Source of the DNA: Rhodospirillaceae bacterium
GTDB lineage: Bacteria; Pseudomonadota; Alphaproteobacteria; CACIAM-22H2
Direction: 5' to 3'
Assembly (NCBI GenBank): GCA_022843945.1
Contig: JALHMR010000004.1
Location: 124,001-188,000 of the forward strand
DNA: 64,000 nucleotides
This document shows, in pieces, positions 17,094 through 28,702 of this stretch. The stretch's first letter is position 1. Each line of letters opens with the position of its first letter. Both the position numbers and the translations under genes were made by a program. The notes under the pieces are model-generated. The model ran no database searches. It saw only the letters and a list, made by a program, of their open reading frames with translations, and was not told the DNA's origin.

Positions 17094-17950
17094 GCCAGGA
17101 CTGGTCGCGTCTGCAGGAATGGGTCGGCCGCACCGAGGCCCGCGAGGACGTGGCCGCGGCGGACCGGGTCAAGGCGCTGGCCGCAACCTTCGATCTCGAC
17201 AAGGCCCCACGCCCCGGTGAGCCGCTGCCGCCGGGCTGGCACTGGATGTTCTTCAACACCGCCTCGGCAGCCCTGGCCCGCGACATCGGCGCCGACGGGC
17301 ACCCGAAGCTCGGCGGCTTCCTGCCGCCCATCGCGTTGCCGCGGCGCATGTGGGCCGGGGGCCGCCTGCGCTACAGCGACAAGGCGGTGAAGGTCGGCGA
17401 AGCCATCCGCCGGGTTTCGGAGATCGCCAAGGTCGAGGTCAAGCAGGGCCGCAGCGGCACGCTGGTTTTCGTGCTGGTCAAGCACCGCATCGAAGGGGCG
17501 GGCGGCGGCACGATCGAGGAGGAGCACGATATCGTCTACCGGGAAGCCCCGGCCAAGGACGCGCCGGCGCCCAAGCCGACTCCGGCGCCGGCCGGAGCCG
17601 TCTGGACCCGGGCCATCCGGCCGGATCCGGTCCTGCTCTTCCGCTATTCGGCCCTGACCTTCAACGGCCACCGCATCCACTACGACCAGCCCTACGTGAC
17701 CCAGGTCGAGGGCTACCCGGGGCTGATCGTGCACGGGCCGCTGATCTCGACCCTGCTGCTGGAACTGCTGCGGCGCGAAACGGCGGGCCGGCGGCTCGAC
17801 CAGTACAGTTTCCGGGCGGTGTCGCCGCTGTTCGACACTGCCGGTTTTTCGGTCAATGGCGTCCCCGGCCCCGATGGCCGTTCGGCCAGGCTTTGGGCGA
17901 CCGGTCCGGAGGGCCAGCTGGCGATGGAAGCGACAGCCGTAATTGCCTGA
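17090..17950 (+). CDS. double-hotdog acyl-CoA dehydratase, mesaconyl-C4-CoA hydratase/HTD2-like
   Basis: This 286-residue protein has two hotdog halves. The N-terminal FAS1-like dehydratase half includes GGFLPPIALPRRMWAGGRL and the VKQGRSGTLVFVLVKHRI strand pair. The C-terminal MaoC-like half includes FRYSALTFNGHRIHYDQPYV, carrying the catalytic Asp/His-type hydratase motif, and YPGLIVHGPL. A proline-rich linker (about residues 160-175) separates them. This architecture matches mesaconyl-C4-CoA hydratase and related acyl dehydratases. It overlaps the CoA-transferase gene, and the pair likely activates then hydrates one carboxylate. It is the last gene of the cluster; 73 nt follow before the DnaJ-like gene. 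Confidence 0.8.
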   Translation: MSQDWSRLQEWVGRTEAREDVAAADRVKALAATFDLDKAPRPGEPLPPGWHWMFFNTASAALARDIGADGHPKLGGFLPPIALPRRMWAGGRLRYSDKAVKVGEAIRRVSEIAKVEVKQGRSGTLVFVLVKHRIEGAGGGTIEEEHDIVYREAPAKDAPAPKPTPAPAGAVWTRAIRPDPVLLFRYSALTFNGHRIHYDQPYVTQVEGYPGLIVHGPLISTLLLELLRRETAGRRLDQYSFRAVSPLFDTAGFSVNGVPGPDGRSARLWATGPEGQLAMEATAVIA

Positions 17951-18023
17951 AAATATAAGGGTTTTGGTGTCTTTCGAGGGTCGCTTGCCTGGGGTGGGCG
18001 CGTCCCCCATACTTCAACGTGCC

Positions 18024-18614
18024 ATGCCTCGTGTTCGCACCCGCACCTACGATCGTTCGCAAGCTCCGCCGGGAGCCGCCCAGCGCGCCTGCGATCATCC
18101 GCAGTGCCAGGAGTTCGGCGAGTATCGGGCGCCGCGCTCGCGCGAGACCCTGAACGAGTACTACTGGTTCTGCCTGGAGCACGTGCGCAGCTACAACGCC
18201 GGCTGGGATTTCTACCGCGGTATGCCGCCGGCCGAGATCGAGCGCTGGCGGCGCGCCGACGTGGTCGGCGGGCGGCCAAGCTGGCCCCTTGGCGCGCGCG
18301 GCCCGCGCGTGTATCAGCTTGGTTCTGAAGAGATTCGCGACGCGATCAAACGCTTCTTTGTCTACGCCGAGGATGAGCCTCGGGTCCGCCGGCCCCCGAC
18401 TCCCGAGGAGGAGGCCCTGGCGGTCCTCGAACTCGACTCCCGGGCGACACCGGCCGAGATCAAGACGCGATACAAGCAACTCGCGAAACGACATCACCCT
18501 GACGCGAATGGCGGCGACAAGGCCGCGGAAGACCGGCTCAAGATCATCAACCAGGCTTATACTTTCCTGAAGACAGTGCGAACGCCGAGCGCCCGATCCG
18601 ACGCGGCAGACTGA
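18024..18614 (+). CDS. J-domain (DnaJ-like) protein
   Basis: This 196-residue protein has a C-terminal J domain (about residues 134-186) with the Hsp70-stimulating motif HPD at 158-160, in KQLAKRHHPDANGG. The N-terminal half carries cysteines 23, 28 and 50 plus His53 (CDHPQCQEFG and FCLEHV), which look like a small zinc site. There is no G/F-rich or central zinc-finger region, so it is not a canonical DnaJ. It lies directly upstream of cobS-cobT, a neighbourhood common in alphaproteobacteria, although no role in cobaltochelation is established. The start at 18024 (MPRVRTRTYDRS) is preferred over an upstream in-frame start at 17943. Confidence 0.85.
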   Translation: MPRVRTRTYDRSQAPPGAAQRACDHPQCQEFGEYRAPRSRETLNEYYWFCLEHVRSYNAGWDFYRGMPPAEIERWRRADVVGGRPSWPLGARGPRVYQLGSEEIRDAIKRFFVYAEDEPRVRRPPTPEEEALAVLELDSRATPAEIKTRYKQLAKRHHPDANGGDKAAEDRLKIINQAYTFLKTVRTPSARSDAAD

Positions 18615-18674
18615 TTGCCCCGCCCAGCGCCTCACGCGTTTCGCCCGAACCCCAGAACGGAGCAGCACCCGACC

Positions 18675-19670
18675 ATGGCCTCGACCGCAACCGCCGCGGA
18701 CCCCCTTGCCGCCATCCCCGACATCAAGGTGAAGGTTCGCCAGACTTTTGGTATCGACAGTGATTTCGAAGTCCCCGCCTTCTCCAAGCCGAGCGAGCAC
18801 GTGCCCGATCTCGACGAGGCGTATCACTTCGATCACGACACCACGCTCGCCATCTGCGCCGGCTTCGCCTTCAACCGCCGTGTGATGATCCAGGGCTACC
18901 ACGGGACCGGCAAATCGACCCATATCGAGCAGGTCGCGGCCCGGCTCAATTGGCCCTGCATCCGCGTCAACCTCGACAGCCATATCAGCCGTATCGACCT
19001 CGTCGGTCGTGACGCCATCGTGCTGCGCGACGGCAAGCAGGTGACCGAGTTCCGCGAGGGCCTGCTGCCCTGGGCGATCCAGCGCGCCTGCGCCCTGGTC
19101 TTCGACGAGTACGATGCCGGCCGGGCCGACGTCATGTTCGTCATCCAGCGCGTGCTCGAAGTCGACGGCAAGCTCACCCTGCTCGACCAGAACCGCGTGC
19201 TGCGCCCGCATCCGAGCTTCCGCCTGTTCTCGACCGCCAACACGGTCGGGCTGGGCGATACCAGCGGCCTCTATCACGGCACGCAGCAGATCAACCAGGG
19301 CCAGATGGACCGCTGGAGCATCGTCACGGCGCTCAACTACCTGCCGCACGACGAGGAGATGAAGATCGTGCTGTCGAAGTCGCCGGGCTACGACACCAAG
19401 GAAGGCCGCGAGAAGATCTCGGCCATGGTGGCGCTCGCTGATCTGACGCGCGCGGGCTTCATGGCGGGCGACATCTCGACCGTGATGTCGCCGCGCACCG
19501 TGATCACCTGGGCGGAGAATTCACGGATCTTCAACGACATCGCCTTCGCCTTCAAGCTCACCTTCCTCAACAAGTGCGACGAGGTCGAGCGCTCGACCGT
19601 GGCTGAGTACTACCAGCGCTGCTTCGGCACCGAGCTCACCCTCGGCACCGTGCGCGCCGGCCGAGCGTAA
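18675..19670 (+). CDS. cobS: aerobic cobaltochelatase subunit CobS
   Basis: This 331-residue AAA+ ATPase subunit belongs to the ATP-dependent cobaltochelatase that inserts Co2+ into hydrogenobyrinic acid a,c-diamide in aerobic B12 synthesis. Walker A is [10 protein letters not shown], Walker B is LVFDEYDAG, and the sensor region is [18 protein letters not shown]. The N-terminal [21 protein letters not shown] segment is typical of CobS. The ATG at 18675 was chosen because the preceding 20 codons are out of family and overlap the dnaJ-like end. It is followed 23 nt later by cobT; the third subunit gene cobN is not in the window. Confidence 0.96.
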   Translation: MASTATAADPLAAIPDIKVKVRQTFGIDSDFEVPAFSKPSEHVPDLDEAYHFDHDTTLAICAGFAFNRRVMIQGYHGTGKSTHIEQVAARLNWPCIRVNLDSHISRIDLVGRDAIVLRDGKQVTEFREGLLPWAIQRACALVFDEYDAGRADVMFVIQRVLEVDGKLTLLDQNRVLRPHPSFRLFSTANTVGLGDTSGLYHGTQQINQGQMDRWSIVTALNYLPHDEEMKIVLSKSPGYDTKEGREKISAMVALADLTRAGFMAGDISTVMSPRTVITWAENSRIFNDIAFAFKLTFLNKCDEVERSTVAEYYQRCFGTELTLGTVRAGRA

Positions 19671-19693
19671 CGGCGAGGTCGTAGCGCCGCCCA

Positions 19694-21583
19694 ATGCCCA
19701 AGCCCAACGACGGTCCGGTCGAGGCCTTCCGCCAGATCACGGCCGCCACCATGCGCGCCGTTGCCCACGAGCCGGGTGTCACGGTCGCGTTCTCGCCCGA
19801 AGGGGTGGCGCTGCGCGGCACGGATGCGCGGTTGCCGGTCCCATCGCGCGACCTGCCGCCGGCCGAGGTGGCGATCGTGCGCGGCGAGGCGGATGCCATG
19901 GCGCTGCGCCTGCGTCACCACGACGCCGAAGTGCACGCCAAGCGGGCGCCGCAGGGCCAGATGTCACGGGCGATCTTCGAGGCCGTGGAGCAGGTGCGCT
20001 GCGAGGCGCTGGGCGCCAAGAAGATGGCCGGTGTGGCGCGCAACCTGTCGGCGGCGCTCGACGAGCGTTGCCGGGCGCAGGGTTTCGCCCGCATCGCCGA
20101 CCGTGAATCGGCGCCGCTGCCTGAGGTCGTCGCCCTGCTGGCCCGCGAAGCGATGGGGGTGGCCTCTCCGCCCGAGGGCGCCAAGCGGATGGTCGATCTC
20201 TGGCGGCCGTGGATCGAGGCGCGCGCCGGCAAGGATTTCGCCACCCTTCACAAGGTGCTGGAGGACCAGGACGCATTCGCCGACGCGGCGCGCCAGCTGA
20301 TCAAGGATCTCGACCTCGGCGAGGACGAAGCGTCGGCCACCGACAGCGACGCGAGCGAGGCCGAAGGCGAGGACAACCAGTCCGGCGACGAGGCCGGCGA
20401 GGGCACCGAAGGGGCCGAGTCCCAGGCCGAAGCCCTGGCCGGAGGCGAGTCGCGCGAGACCGAGGCCGCCGACGGAGCCGACGCCGGCGCCGAGGACGCC
20501 GATGGCGAGCAGGCCGTGGGGATGGGCGAGGACGGGCCGGAGCGCCCGGGCCGTCGCTGGCGGCCGCATGGTCCGTTCACCAACGAACCCGACGAGCCGC
20601 TTTACAAGGCCTTCACTACGGCCTTCGACGAGACCGTCGACGCCGACGCGCTGTGCGACGCCGATGAGCTGGCGCGCCTGCGCCTGCATCTCGACCAGCA
20701 GCTCGGCCATCTCCAGGGCGTGATTGCGCGCCTGGCCAACCGACTGCAGCGCCGCCTGATGGCGCGCCAGAACCGCGCCTGGGAGTTCGACCTCGAGGAA
20801 GGCATGCTCGACGCGGCGCGCCTGTCGCGCGTCGTCACCAACCCAGTCTTCCCGCTGTCCTACAAGCGCGAGAAGGACACCAAGTTCCGCGACACCATCG
20901 TGTCACTGCTCATCGACAATTCAGGCTCGATGCGCGGCCGGCCGATCACCGTGGCGGCGATGAGCGCCGATATCCTGGCGCGCACGCTCGAGCGCTGCAG
21001 CGTCAAGGTCGAGATCCTGGGCTTCACCACCCGCGCCTGGAAGGGCGGCCAGTCCCGCGAGAAGTGGCTGACCGCCGGCAAGCCGGCGGCCCCGGGCCGG
21101 CTCAACGACCTGCGCCACATCATCTACAAGGCGGCGGATGCGCCCTGGCGTCGGGCGCGCAAGTCGCTCGGCCTGATGCTGCGCGAGGGCCTGCTCAAGG
21201 AGAACATCGACGGCGAGGCGCTGCTCTGGGCGCACAACCGCCTGATCGCCCGGCCGGAGCAGCGCAAGATCCTGATGGTCATTTCCGACGGCGCGCCGGT
21301 CGATGACTCAACGCTTTCAGTGAACCCTGGCAACTATCTCGAGCGTCACCTGCGCGAGGTCATCGAGTACATCGAGAACCGTTCGCCCGTAGAACTGCTG
21401 GCCATCGGCATCGGCCACGACGTGACCCGCTACTATCAGCGCGCGGTGACCATCGTGGACGCCGAGCAGCTCGGCGGCACGATGACCGAGAAGCTGGCGG
21501 AGCTGTTCGACGACGAGTGGGCGATGACCTCCCAGGGCGGCCGCGTGGCGCAGCGCCCCCGGCCGGAGCGCAAGACCGGCTAA
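19694..21583 (+). CDS. cobT: aerobic cobaltochelatase subunit CobT
   Basis: This 629-residue partner of CobS forms the CobST chaperone-like ring that works with CobN. It has an N-terminal helical domain, a long acidic linker of about 100 residues rich in Asp, Glu, Ser and Gly (encoded around 20320-20530), and a C-terminal von Willebrand A domain. The MIDAS motif DNSGSMRG is encoded near 20920. The C-terminal half ends with [18 protein letters not shown], and length is normal for CobT. The stop overlaps the convergent DUF805 gene by four bases. Confidence 0.96.
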   Translation: MPKPNDGPVEAFRQITAATMRAVAHEPGVTVAFSPEGVALRGTDARLPVPSRDLPPAEVAIVRGEADAMALRLRHHDAEVHAKRAPQGQMSRAIFEAVEQVRCEALGAKKMAGVARNLSAALDERCRAQGFARIADRESAPLPEVVALLAREAMGVASPPEGAKRMVDLWRPWIEARAGKDFATLHKVLEDQDAFADAARQLIKDLDLGEDEASATDSDASEAEGEDNQSGDEAGEGTEGAESQAEALAGGESRETEAADGADAGAEDADGEQAVGMGEDGPERPGRRWRPHGPFTNEPDEPLYKAFTTAFDETVDADALCDADELARLRLHLDQQLGHLQGVIARLANRLQRRLMARQNRAWEFDLEEGMLDAARLSRVVTNPVFPLSYKREKDTKFRDTIVSLLIDNSGSMRGRPITVAAMSADILARTLERCSVKVEILGFTTRAWKGGQSREKWLTAGKPAAPGRLNDLRHIIYKAADAPWRRARKSLGLMLREGLLKENIDGEALLWAHNRLIARPEQRKILMVISDGAPVDDSTLSVNPGNYLERHLREVIEYIENRSPVELLAIGIGHDVTRYYQRAVTIVDAEQLGGTMTEKLAELFDDEWAMTSQGGRVAQRPRPERKTG

Positions 21584-21936
21584 GGTGCTGTTTGCAGCGG
21601 GCCTGGGCCGAAGCGGTTCGGGCCGGCGGTCCCGGGCCGGCAAGCCCAGATCAGCAGCACGATCCAGCCGACAATCGGAATCATCCACAGAAGCAGGAGC
21701 CAGCCCGTTTTGTCGATGTCGTGCAGACGGCGGATGCCCACGGCTACGCTGGGCAACAACAGTGCCAGGGTGACGACGATCGCGATCACGGATCGCTCGG
21801 ATCCGGTGGCGATATCGGTCGCTACCTGAGCAAGCGTGGCGAACAGCGTCCAGTACCAATACTCGGAACGGCTGGCCCGCCCGCTGCCGTTCGCGTAGTT
21901 GCGGAATCCCGCCTGGATCGCCTGCCCAAAGTTCAT
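21580..21936 (-). CDS. DUF805 membrane protein
   Basis: This 118-residue inner-membrane protein has three hydrophobic helices. It carries the DUF805 signature: an N-terminal amphipathic segment [17 protein letters not shown], then [22 protein letters not shown] and a terminal [13 protein letters not shown]. The family is of unknown function. The gene is convergent with cobT, overlapping its stop, and divergent from the dienelactone hydrolase. The 177-nt gap on that side shows no clear promoter or structure. Confidence 0.9.
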   Translation of the reverse strand: MNFGQAIQAGFRNYANGSGRASRSEYWYWTLFATLAQVATDIATGSERSVIAIVVTLALLLPSVAVGIRRLHDIDKTGWLLLLWMIPIVGWIVLLIWACRPGTAGPNRFGPGPLQTAP

Positions 21937-22113
21937 ACAGCTGTCCCCGCGCCATAGCCGCCCTGGGACCGTATCGCGGCTGGGCCGGACCGGCCAGACC
22001 GGGGCGGGTGTTTGCGTCCCCGTGCGGGTGATGGAATAATCCGCCGAACCGGTTGTTCATGTTGCGGGTGGGTCTAAACGGCTGAAAGCAGCCATTCACG
22101 GGAGGGATAAGAA

Positions 22114-23019
22114 ATGCCGGATGACAGCAAGATGATTGCCGATGCCATTGGCCTGAGCCGCCAGATGCCGCCGCTCGGCCGGCGTGGCTTTATGACCGCA
22201 GCCGCGGCTGCCGCGGCCGGCTACACCATGGCCGCCGGGCCGATTCAGGCCCAGAGCATCGTCACCACGGACACCGCCGGCCTGACTGCCGGGATGGTGA
22301 CCATCAAGGTGCCGGACGGCGACATGCCGGCCTACCGGGCGAAGCCCGCGAACGTCTCCAATCCGCCGGTCGTGATCGTGGCGATGGAGATCTTCGGCCT
22401 GCACGAATACATCAAGGATGTCTGCCGCCGGGTGGCCAAGGCCGGCGCGCTTGCCGTGGCCCCGGACTACTACTTCCGTCATATGGATCTCACCAAGGCG
22501 ACAGGCGGCATGCCGCAGATCCTGCCGGTGGTCAACGCGAAGAGCGACAAGGAGATGTTCGCCGATCTCGACACGACGGTGCGCTGGGCCAAGGCCGACG
22601 GCGGCAACACCGATCGCCTGGGCATCACCGGCTTCTGCCGCGGCGGCCGGACCTCGTGGATGTATTCCGCCCATAACCCGAACGTGAAGGCCGCCGTGCC
22701 GTTCTACGGTCCGGTCGTCGGCGCCAAGAATCCGGTCACGCCGGAGCAGGCTTCGGACGTGGTGCCGAAGATCCGTGCCGCGGTCCTCGGTCTTTACGGC
22801 GGCAACGATCCGGGCATCCCGAACGACACCGTGGAGAAGATCCGCGATGCCATGAAGGCCGCCGGCAAGACGGTCGAGATCATCATCTATCCGGACATGC
22901 CGCACGGCTTCCACGCCGACTACCGTCCGAGCTACCGCAAGGAGACGGCGGAGGACGCGCAGCGCCGGATGATCGCCTGGTTCCGCCAGCACGGCGTGCT
23001 GAACGCGACCGGCGCCTGA
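22114..23019 (+). CDS. dienelactone hydrolase family protein, exported
   Basis: This 301-residue alpha/beta-hydrolase has the DLH catalytic triad: Cys in GFCRGGRTS, Asp in YGGNDPGIP and His in PHGFHADY. Residues 23-48 form a twin-arginine-like export signal (GRRGFMTAAAAAAAG, then AQS). A periplasmic location is therefore likely, and a DLH with a Tat-type leader is common in alphaproteobacteria. The substrate is unknown and need not be dienelactone. GGGAGGG at about 22100 serves as ribosome site. A strong terminator follows the gene. Confidence 0.9.
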   Translation: MPDDSKMIADAIGLSRQMPPLGRRGFMTAAAAAAAGYTMAAGPIQAQSIVTTDTAGLTAGMVTIKVPDGDMPAYRAKPANVSNPPVVIVAMEIFGLHEYIKDVCRRVAKAGALAVAPDYYFRHMDLTKATGGMPQILPVVNAKSDKEMFADLDTTVRWAKADGGNTDRLGITGFCRGGRTSWMYSAHNPNVKAAVPFYGPVVGAKNPVTPEQASDVVPKIRAAVLGLYGGNDPGIPNDTVEKIRDAMKAAGKTVEIIIYPDMPHGFHADYRPSYRKETAEDAQRRMIAWFRQHGVLNATGA

Positions 23020-23038
23020 ACAGACGCTATAGTCGGGA

Positions 23039-23072
23039 AGGCGCGGCGCCCGCGGGCGCCGCGCCTTTTTTT
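23039..23072 (+). terminator. rho-independent terminator after the dienelactone hydrolase gene
   Basis: The 13-nt arms AGGCGCGGCGCCC (23039-23051) and GGGCGCCGCGCCT (23054-23066) are perfectly complementary, and a run of seven T follows (23066-23072). This is a textbook intrinsic terminator. It abuts the start region of the next gene on the same strand, so that gene needs its own promoter or read-through. Confidence 0.9.
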
Positions 23073-23084
23073 ATGGGGTCAGGG

Positions 23085-24080
23085 ATGATGAGGGACATGG
23101 GGCGGATCCTAGCGCTGCTGGTGCTTCTGATCGTTGCTGGCCCTGTCGGCGCGTCGGAAGCCATCCAGGTCCGGGTCACGCCCGTGCCGCTGGAAGCCAA
23201 CAGCGACCGCGACCGGGTCGGCCGGCTCCTCTATCGCGGCGGCTTCGCCCTGTCGTCACCCGATGCACGCTTCGGCGGGCTTTCCGATCTCAACCTCGAC
23301 GCCGAAGGTAAGCGGCTGCTGGCCATCAGTGATCGGGGTGGCTGGTTCTCCACGGAGCTGCGCTACGACGAGAAGGGGTGGCTGGCGGGCCTGGCCGATG
23401 CGCGGATCGGTGCCCTGATCGGTTCGTCGGGGCGGCCGTTGCGCGGTACAGCGGGTGATGCTGAAGGCATGGCCGTCTATCCCGACGGCTCGATCCTGGT
23501 TGGCTTCGAGCGCCAGCACCGCCTGTGGCTCTATCCACCGGCCGAGCCACCCTTCACACGCCCGCCCCGGCCGGTGCCCAATCCGCGGCGGGCCGGTGAG
23601 ATGCCGTCCAATGGCGGGTTCGAAGCGATGCTTCGCCTGTCCGGCGGCCGCCTCTTCGTGTTGACCGAGGAATTGCAGGATGGGCCTGACCACGTCGGCT
23701 GGATCGGCGACGGACTCTCCTGGGATGAGCTGCGCTGGAAGACCACCAGCGACTTCAAGCCAACCGGCGCCGCGCAGTTCCCGGCTGGCACGACACGCGC
23801 TGGCGACGTGCTGGTGCTCGAGCGGCGCTACACCGTGCTCGACGGGCCTGGAGCCCGGATCAGCCTGGTGCCGCGCAGCGCCATCCGCGCCAATGCCAGG
23901 CTGGAAGGCCAGGAGCTGGGGGTGATCCGCCCGCCGCTGGCGGTCGACAATTTCGAAGGCATCGCCATCGCCCGGGGTCCGCGCGGGCAGTCGCTGGTCT
24001 ATCTGCTGTCCGACGACAATTTCTCGGTCTTTCAGCGCACGCTGCTGCTGATGTTCGAGCTCGGCGGCGAGCCGAAATAA
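23085..24080 (+). CDS. exported esterase-like phytase family protein
   Basis: This protein of about 331 residues has an N-terminal signal peptide (RILALLVLLIVAGPVGASE). Its beta-propeller-like domain matches the esterase-like activity of phytase family (PF13449 type): GGLSDLNLDAEGKRLLAISDRGGW, GDAEGMAVYPDGSILVGFER and VDNFEGIAIARG. It is probably periplasmic, possibly with phosphomonoesterase activity, but metal and catalytic residues are not obvious. The start is uncertain: in-frame ATGs occur at 23073, 23085, 23088 and 23097, and none has ideal ribosome-site spacing. The ATG at 23073 would touch the upstream terminator. Confidence 0.8.
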   Translation: MMRDMGRILALLVLLIVAGPVGASEAIQVRVTPVPLEANSDRDRVGRLLYRGGFALSSPDARFGGLSDLNLDAEGKRLLAISDRGGWFSTELRYDEKGWLAGLADARIGALIGSSGRPLRGTAGDAEGMAVYPDGSILVGFERQHRLWLYPPAEPPFTRPPRPVPNPRRAGEMPSNGGFEAMLRLSGGRLFVLTEELQDGPDHVGWIGDGLSWDELRWKTTSDFKPTGAAQFPAGTTRAGDVLVLERRYTVLDGPGARISLVPRSAIRANARLEGQELGVIRPPLAVDNFEGIAIARGPRGQSLVYLLSDDNFSVFQRTLLLMFELGGEPK

Positions 24081-24108
24081 AAAAGCCCGCCGGAGAGGCG
24101 GGCTTTCT
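24080..24108. terminator. bidirectional terminator between phytase-like gene and rpmB
   Basis: An A-run is followed by AAGCCCGCC, loop GGAGA and GGCGGGCTTTCTT. The 9-nt GC-rich stem carries T residues on the plus-strand exit and the complementary A-run (T-run on the minus strand) on the other side. It lies exactly between the convergent ends of the phytase-like gene and rpmB, so it can stop both transcripts. Confidence 0.85.
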
Positions 24109-24128
24109 TGTCGGCCGAAGCCTGCGGA

Positions 24129-24422
24129 TCAGGCGGCGCGCTTCTCCAGCGCCTTCTTGACCCGCTTCTTGAGACGCTTGGTCTCGATGTCGAGCTTGGC
24201 GTCCGGGGTCTTGAGCAGCCAGGCGTCGAGGCCGCCGGCATGCTCCACCGTCTTGATGCCGCGCGAGGACAGGCGCATCCGGATGGACTGGCGTAGCGCG
24301 TCCGAGAGCAGCGAGGTGACCTGCAGGTTGGGCAGGAACCGGCGCTTGGTCTTGTTATTGGCGTGGCTGACGTTGTGCCCCACAAGGACACCCTTGCCGG
24401 TCACGATGCAACGACGGGACAT
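24129..24422 (-). CDS. rpmB: 50S ribosomal protein L28
   Basis: This 97-residue basic ribosomal protein opens [20 protein letters not shown], followed by [14 protein letters not shown] and the lysine/arginine-rich end [17 protein letters not shown]. It is a large-subunit component near the E-site region. Length and motifs are those of alphaproteobacterial L28. It is monocistronic, with a shared terminator at its 3' end and a 211-nt gap upstream toward the divergent small gene. Confidence 0.97.
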   Translation of the reverse strand: MSRRCIVTGKGVLVGHNVSHANNKTKRRFLPNLQVTSLLSDALRQSIRMRLSSRGIKTVEHAGGLDAWLLKTPDAKLDIETKRLKKRVKKALEKRAA

Positions 24423-24567
24423 AACGAAATCCTTGATTCAAAACAACAAAATTCGGCCGCGCGAGCCGGGCCCGGCGGGAAGGCGTCTTTCTAAGGGTTG
24501 GGTCAGGCCCCGTCAAGCGTCCCGAAACCGCCGATTCAGCCCCCCTTAAGCTTCACCCGCTACAACC

Positions 24568-24615
24568 ATGACGATGGGCCAGAAGGCCCGCTAACGAAAC
24601 GGGCCAGAAGGCCCG
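24568..24615 (+). repeat. two tandem GGGCCAGAAGGCCC hairpins with a mini-ORF
   Basis: The 14-nt element GGGCCAGAAGGCCC occurs at 24576-24589 and again at 24601-24614. Each copy is a 5-bp stem with an AGAA tetraloop. The first copy lies inside an 8-codon reading frame MTMGQKAR (ATG 24568, TAA 24592-24594). The second lies just upstream of a 63-codon gene. The pair could form leader structures in that gene's mRNA. No uridine tract follows either copy. Confidence 0.5.
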
Positions 24616-24633
24616 ATGCAAAGGACCCGACCC

Positions 24634-24825
24634 ATGGACACCCTCTCGAATCTCGGCACGGCCGCGGCGGCCGCTGTGGCGTCCCGCCCGAGCCCTGAAA
24701 TCGCCGCCCGCACCACCCGGGACGACGACAAGGCCAACGAGGCCCCTGCTTTCGCCAAGAGCGAGGTCGCCGCCACCCCGCCGCCCAAGAAGGGCCTCGG
24801 GGCGTCACTCGACCTGTTCGCCTAG
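24634..24825 (+). CDS. small alanine/proline-rich hypothetical protein
   Basis: This 63-residue protein has low-complexity composition and reads MDTLSNLGTAAAAAVASRP at its start, with a lysine/proline patch (TPPPKKGLG) and a C-terminus ASLDLFA. No membrane segment or known domain is visible, and it is probably intrinsically disordered. AAAGGA, seven to nine bases before the ATG, may be a ribosome site; an ATG at 24616 adds six residues. It ends convergently with meaB, sharing two stop-codon bases. It is a coding candidate by spacing and ribosome site only, and I do not recognise it. Confidence 0.45.
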   Translation: MDTLSNLGTAAAAAVASRPSPEIAARTTRDDDKANEAPAFAKSEVAATPPPKKGLGASLDLFA

Positions 24826-25862
24826 CGCGCGCGGAAATCGTCGAGGATCGTACGGGCCGCGGCCGTCGGGGTCAGTTCCCCGGCCGCGACCTTCGCCTCA
24901 AGGTCGTTGAGGCGGCTCGCCACCTGCGGGTGGCTGCGCAGGGCCGCCACCAGCCCTTCTTCGATCTCGTTCCACATCCAGGCCCGTGCCTGGCGCGCCC
25001 GCTTCTCCGCCAGGCGGCGCTCGCCCGTCGTGGCGCGAAAGCGGCCGATCTCGCTCCACACCTTGTCGAGGCCGCGCCGGTGAAGGGCGGAGACCTTCAG
25101 CACCGGTGTCATCCAGCCGGCATTTGACGGGCGCAGCATATGCACCGCGGCAAGATACTCCGCCACGGCGCGGTTGGCCGCCGGCTCCAGATCGCCGTCC
25201 GCCTTGTTGACCAGGATGAGGTCGGCGAGCTCGACGATGCCCTTCTTGATGCCCTGCAGCTCGTCGCCGCCGGCCGGCGGCAGAATCAGAACAAACAGAT
25301 CGACCATGTCGGCGACGGCGGTTTCCGACTGGCCGACGCCGACCGTTTCCATCAGCACCACGTCGAAGCCCGCGGCTTCGCAGGCGAGCCCGGCTTCGCG
25401 GGTGCGTCGGGCCACGCCGCCCAGCGTGCCGGCCGTTGGTGACGGCCGGATGAAGGCGCGCTCGTCGCGCGCCAGTTCCTGCATGCGCGTCTTGTCGCCG
25501 AGGATCGAGCCGCCGGAAAGCGGCGAGGAGGGATCGACGGCCAGCACCGCGAGGCGGTGGCCCTGCTCCAGCAGGTAGAGCCCGAACGATTCGATGAACG
25601 TGGATTTGCCCACACCCGGCGCACCGGAGACGCCGATGCGCACGGCCTTGCCAGTCCTGGGCAGCAGCAGGGCCAGCAGTTCCTCGGCTTCGGCCCGGTG
25701 ATCGCTGCGGGTCGATTCGATAAGGGTGATGGCCCGGGCCAGGGCGCGCCGGTCGCCGCCGGTGAGGGCTGAGGCGAGTGCCGCAGCCGTCGGGTACTCC
25801 GGAGCGGCGCCTGGTGCGGATTTCCCGGGCGCTGATCTGCCAGACGCGGATTTGCCGGGCAT
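24822..25862 (-). CDS. meaB: methylmalonyl-CoA mutase-associated GTPase MeaB
   Basis: This 346-residue G3E-family GTPase has the P-loop GAPGVGKST, the metal-site DPSSPLSGGSILGDKTRM, the switch METVGVGQSE and the base-specificity NKAD. MeaB protects and reloads adenosylcobalamin-dependent methylmalonyl-CoA mutase. The mutase genes are not in the window, but cobS/cobT show that the organism makes B12. The ATG at 25862 gives an Ala/Pro/Ser-rich tail of about 25 residues before the conserved domain. It lies 14 nt downstream of accA on the same strand and is likely co-transcribed with it. Confidence 0.95.
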   Translation of the reverse strand: MPGKSASGRSAPGKSAPGAAPEYPTAAALASALTGGDRRALARAITLIESTRSDHRAEAEELLALLLPRTGKAVRIGVSGAPGVGKSTFIESFGLYLLEQGHRLAVLAVDPSSPLSGGSILGDKTRMQELARDERAFIRPSPTAGTLGGVARRTREAGLACEAAGFDVVLMETVGVGQSETAVADMVDLFVLILPPAGGDELQGIKKGIVELADLILVNKADGDLEPAANRAVAEYLAAVHMLRPSNAGWMTPVLKVSALHRRGLDKVWSEIGRFRATTGERRLAEKRARQARAWMWNEIEEGLVAALRSHPQVASRLNDLEAKVAAGELTPTAAARTILDDFRAR

Positions 25863-25876
25863 CGCGCCGAAGCCGC

Positions 25877-26830
<954 letters not shown>

Positions 26831-26904
26831 GGCGGGGCCTATCTAGCACGCCTCGCGCCTCGAGGCGACGGCCGATTTGTGCGCCGCAGCAATGACTTGG
26901 GAAA

Positions 26905-26933
26905 GCCCTTGAACCGGTTGGCGGCTCAAGGGC
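26905..26933 (-). terminator. stem-loop downstream of malate synthase gene
   Basis: The 12-nt arms GCCCTTGAACCG and CGGCTCAAGGGC pair with one G-T wobble around a 5-nt loop. It lies 11 nt beyond the malate synthase stop codon. Only a short T-stretch (CTTTCCC) follows in the direction of transcription, so it may be a weak intrinsic terminator or an mRNA 3'-end stabiliser. Confidence 0.5.
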
Positions 26934-26943
26934 GTCCGTCGGG

Positions 26944-28635
<1,692 letters not shown>

Positions 28636-28702
28636 GGCGGGATCCCTTCGCAGATGCAGCATGAACTATTTAAACCGCGGCGGCGGTCTATGCAACTGCG
28701 GG

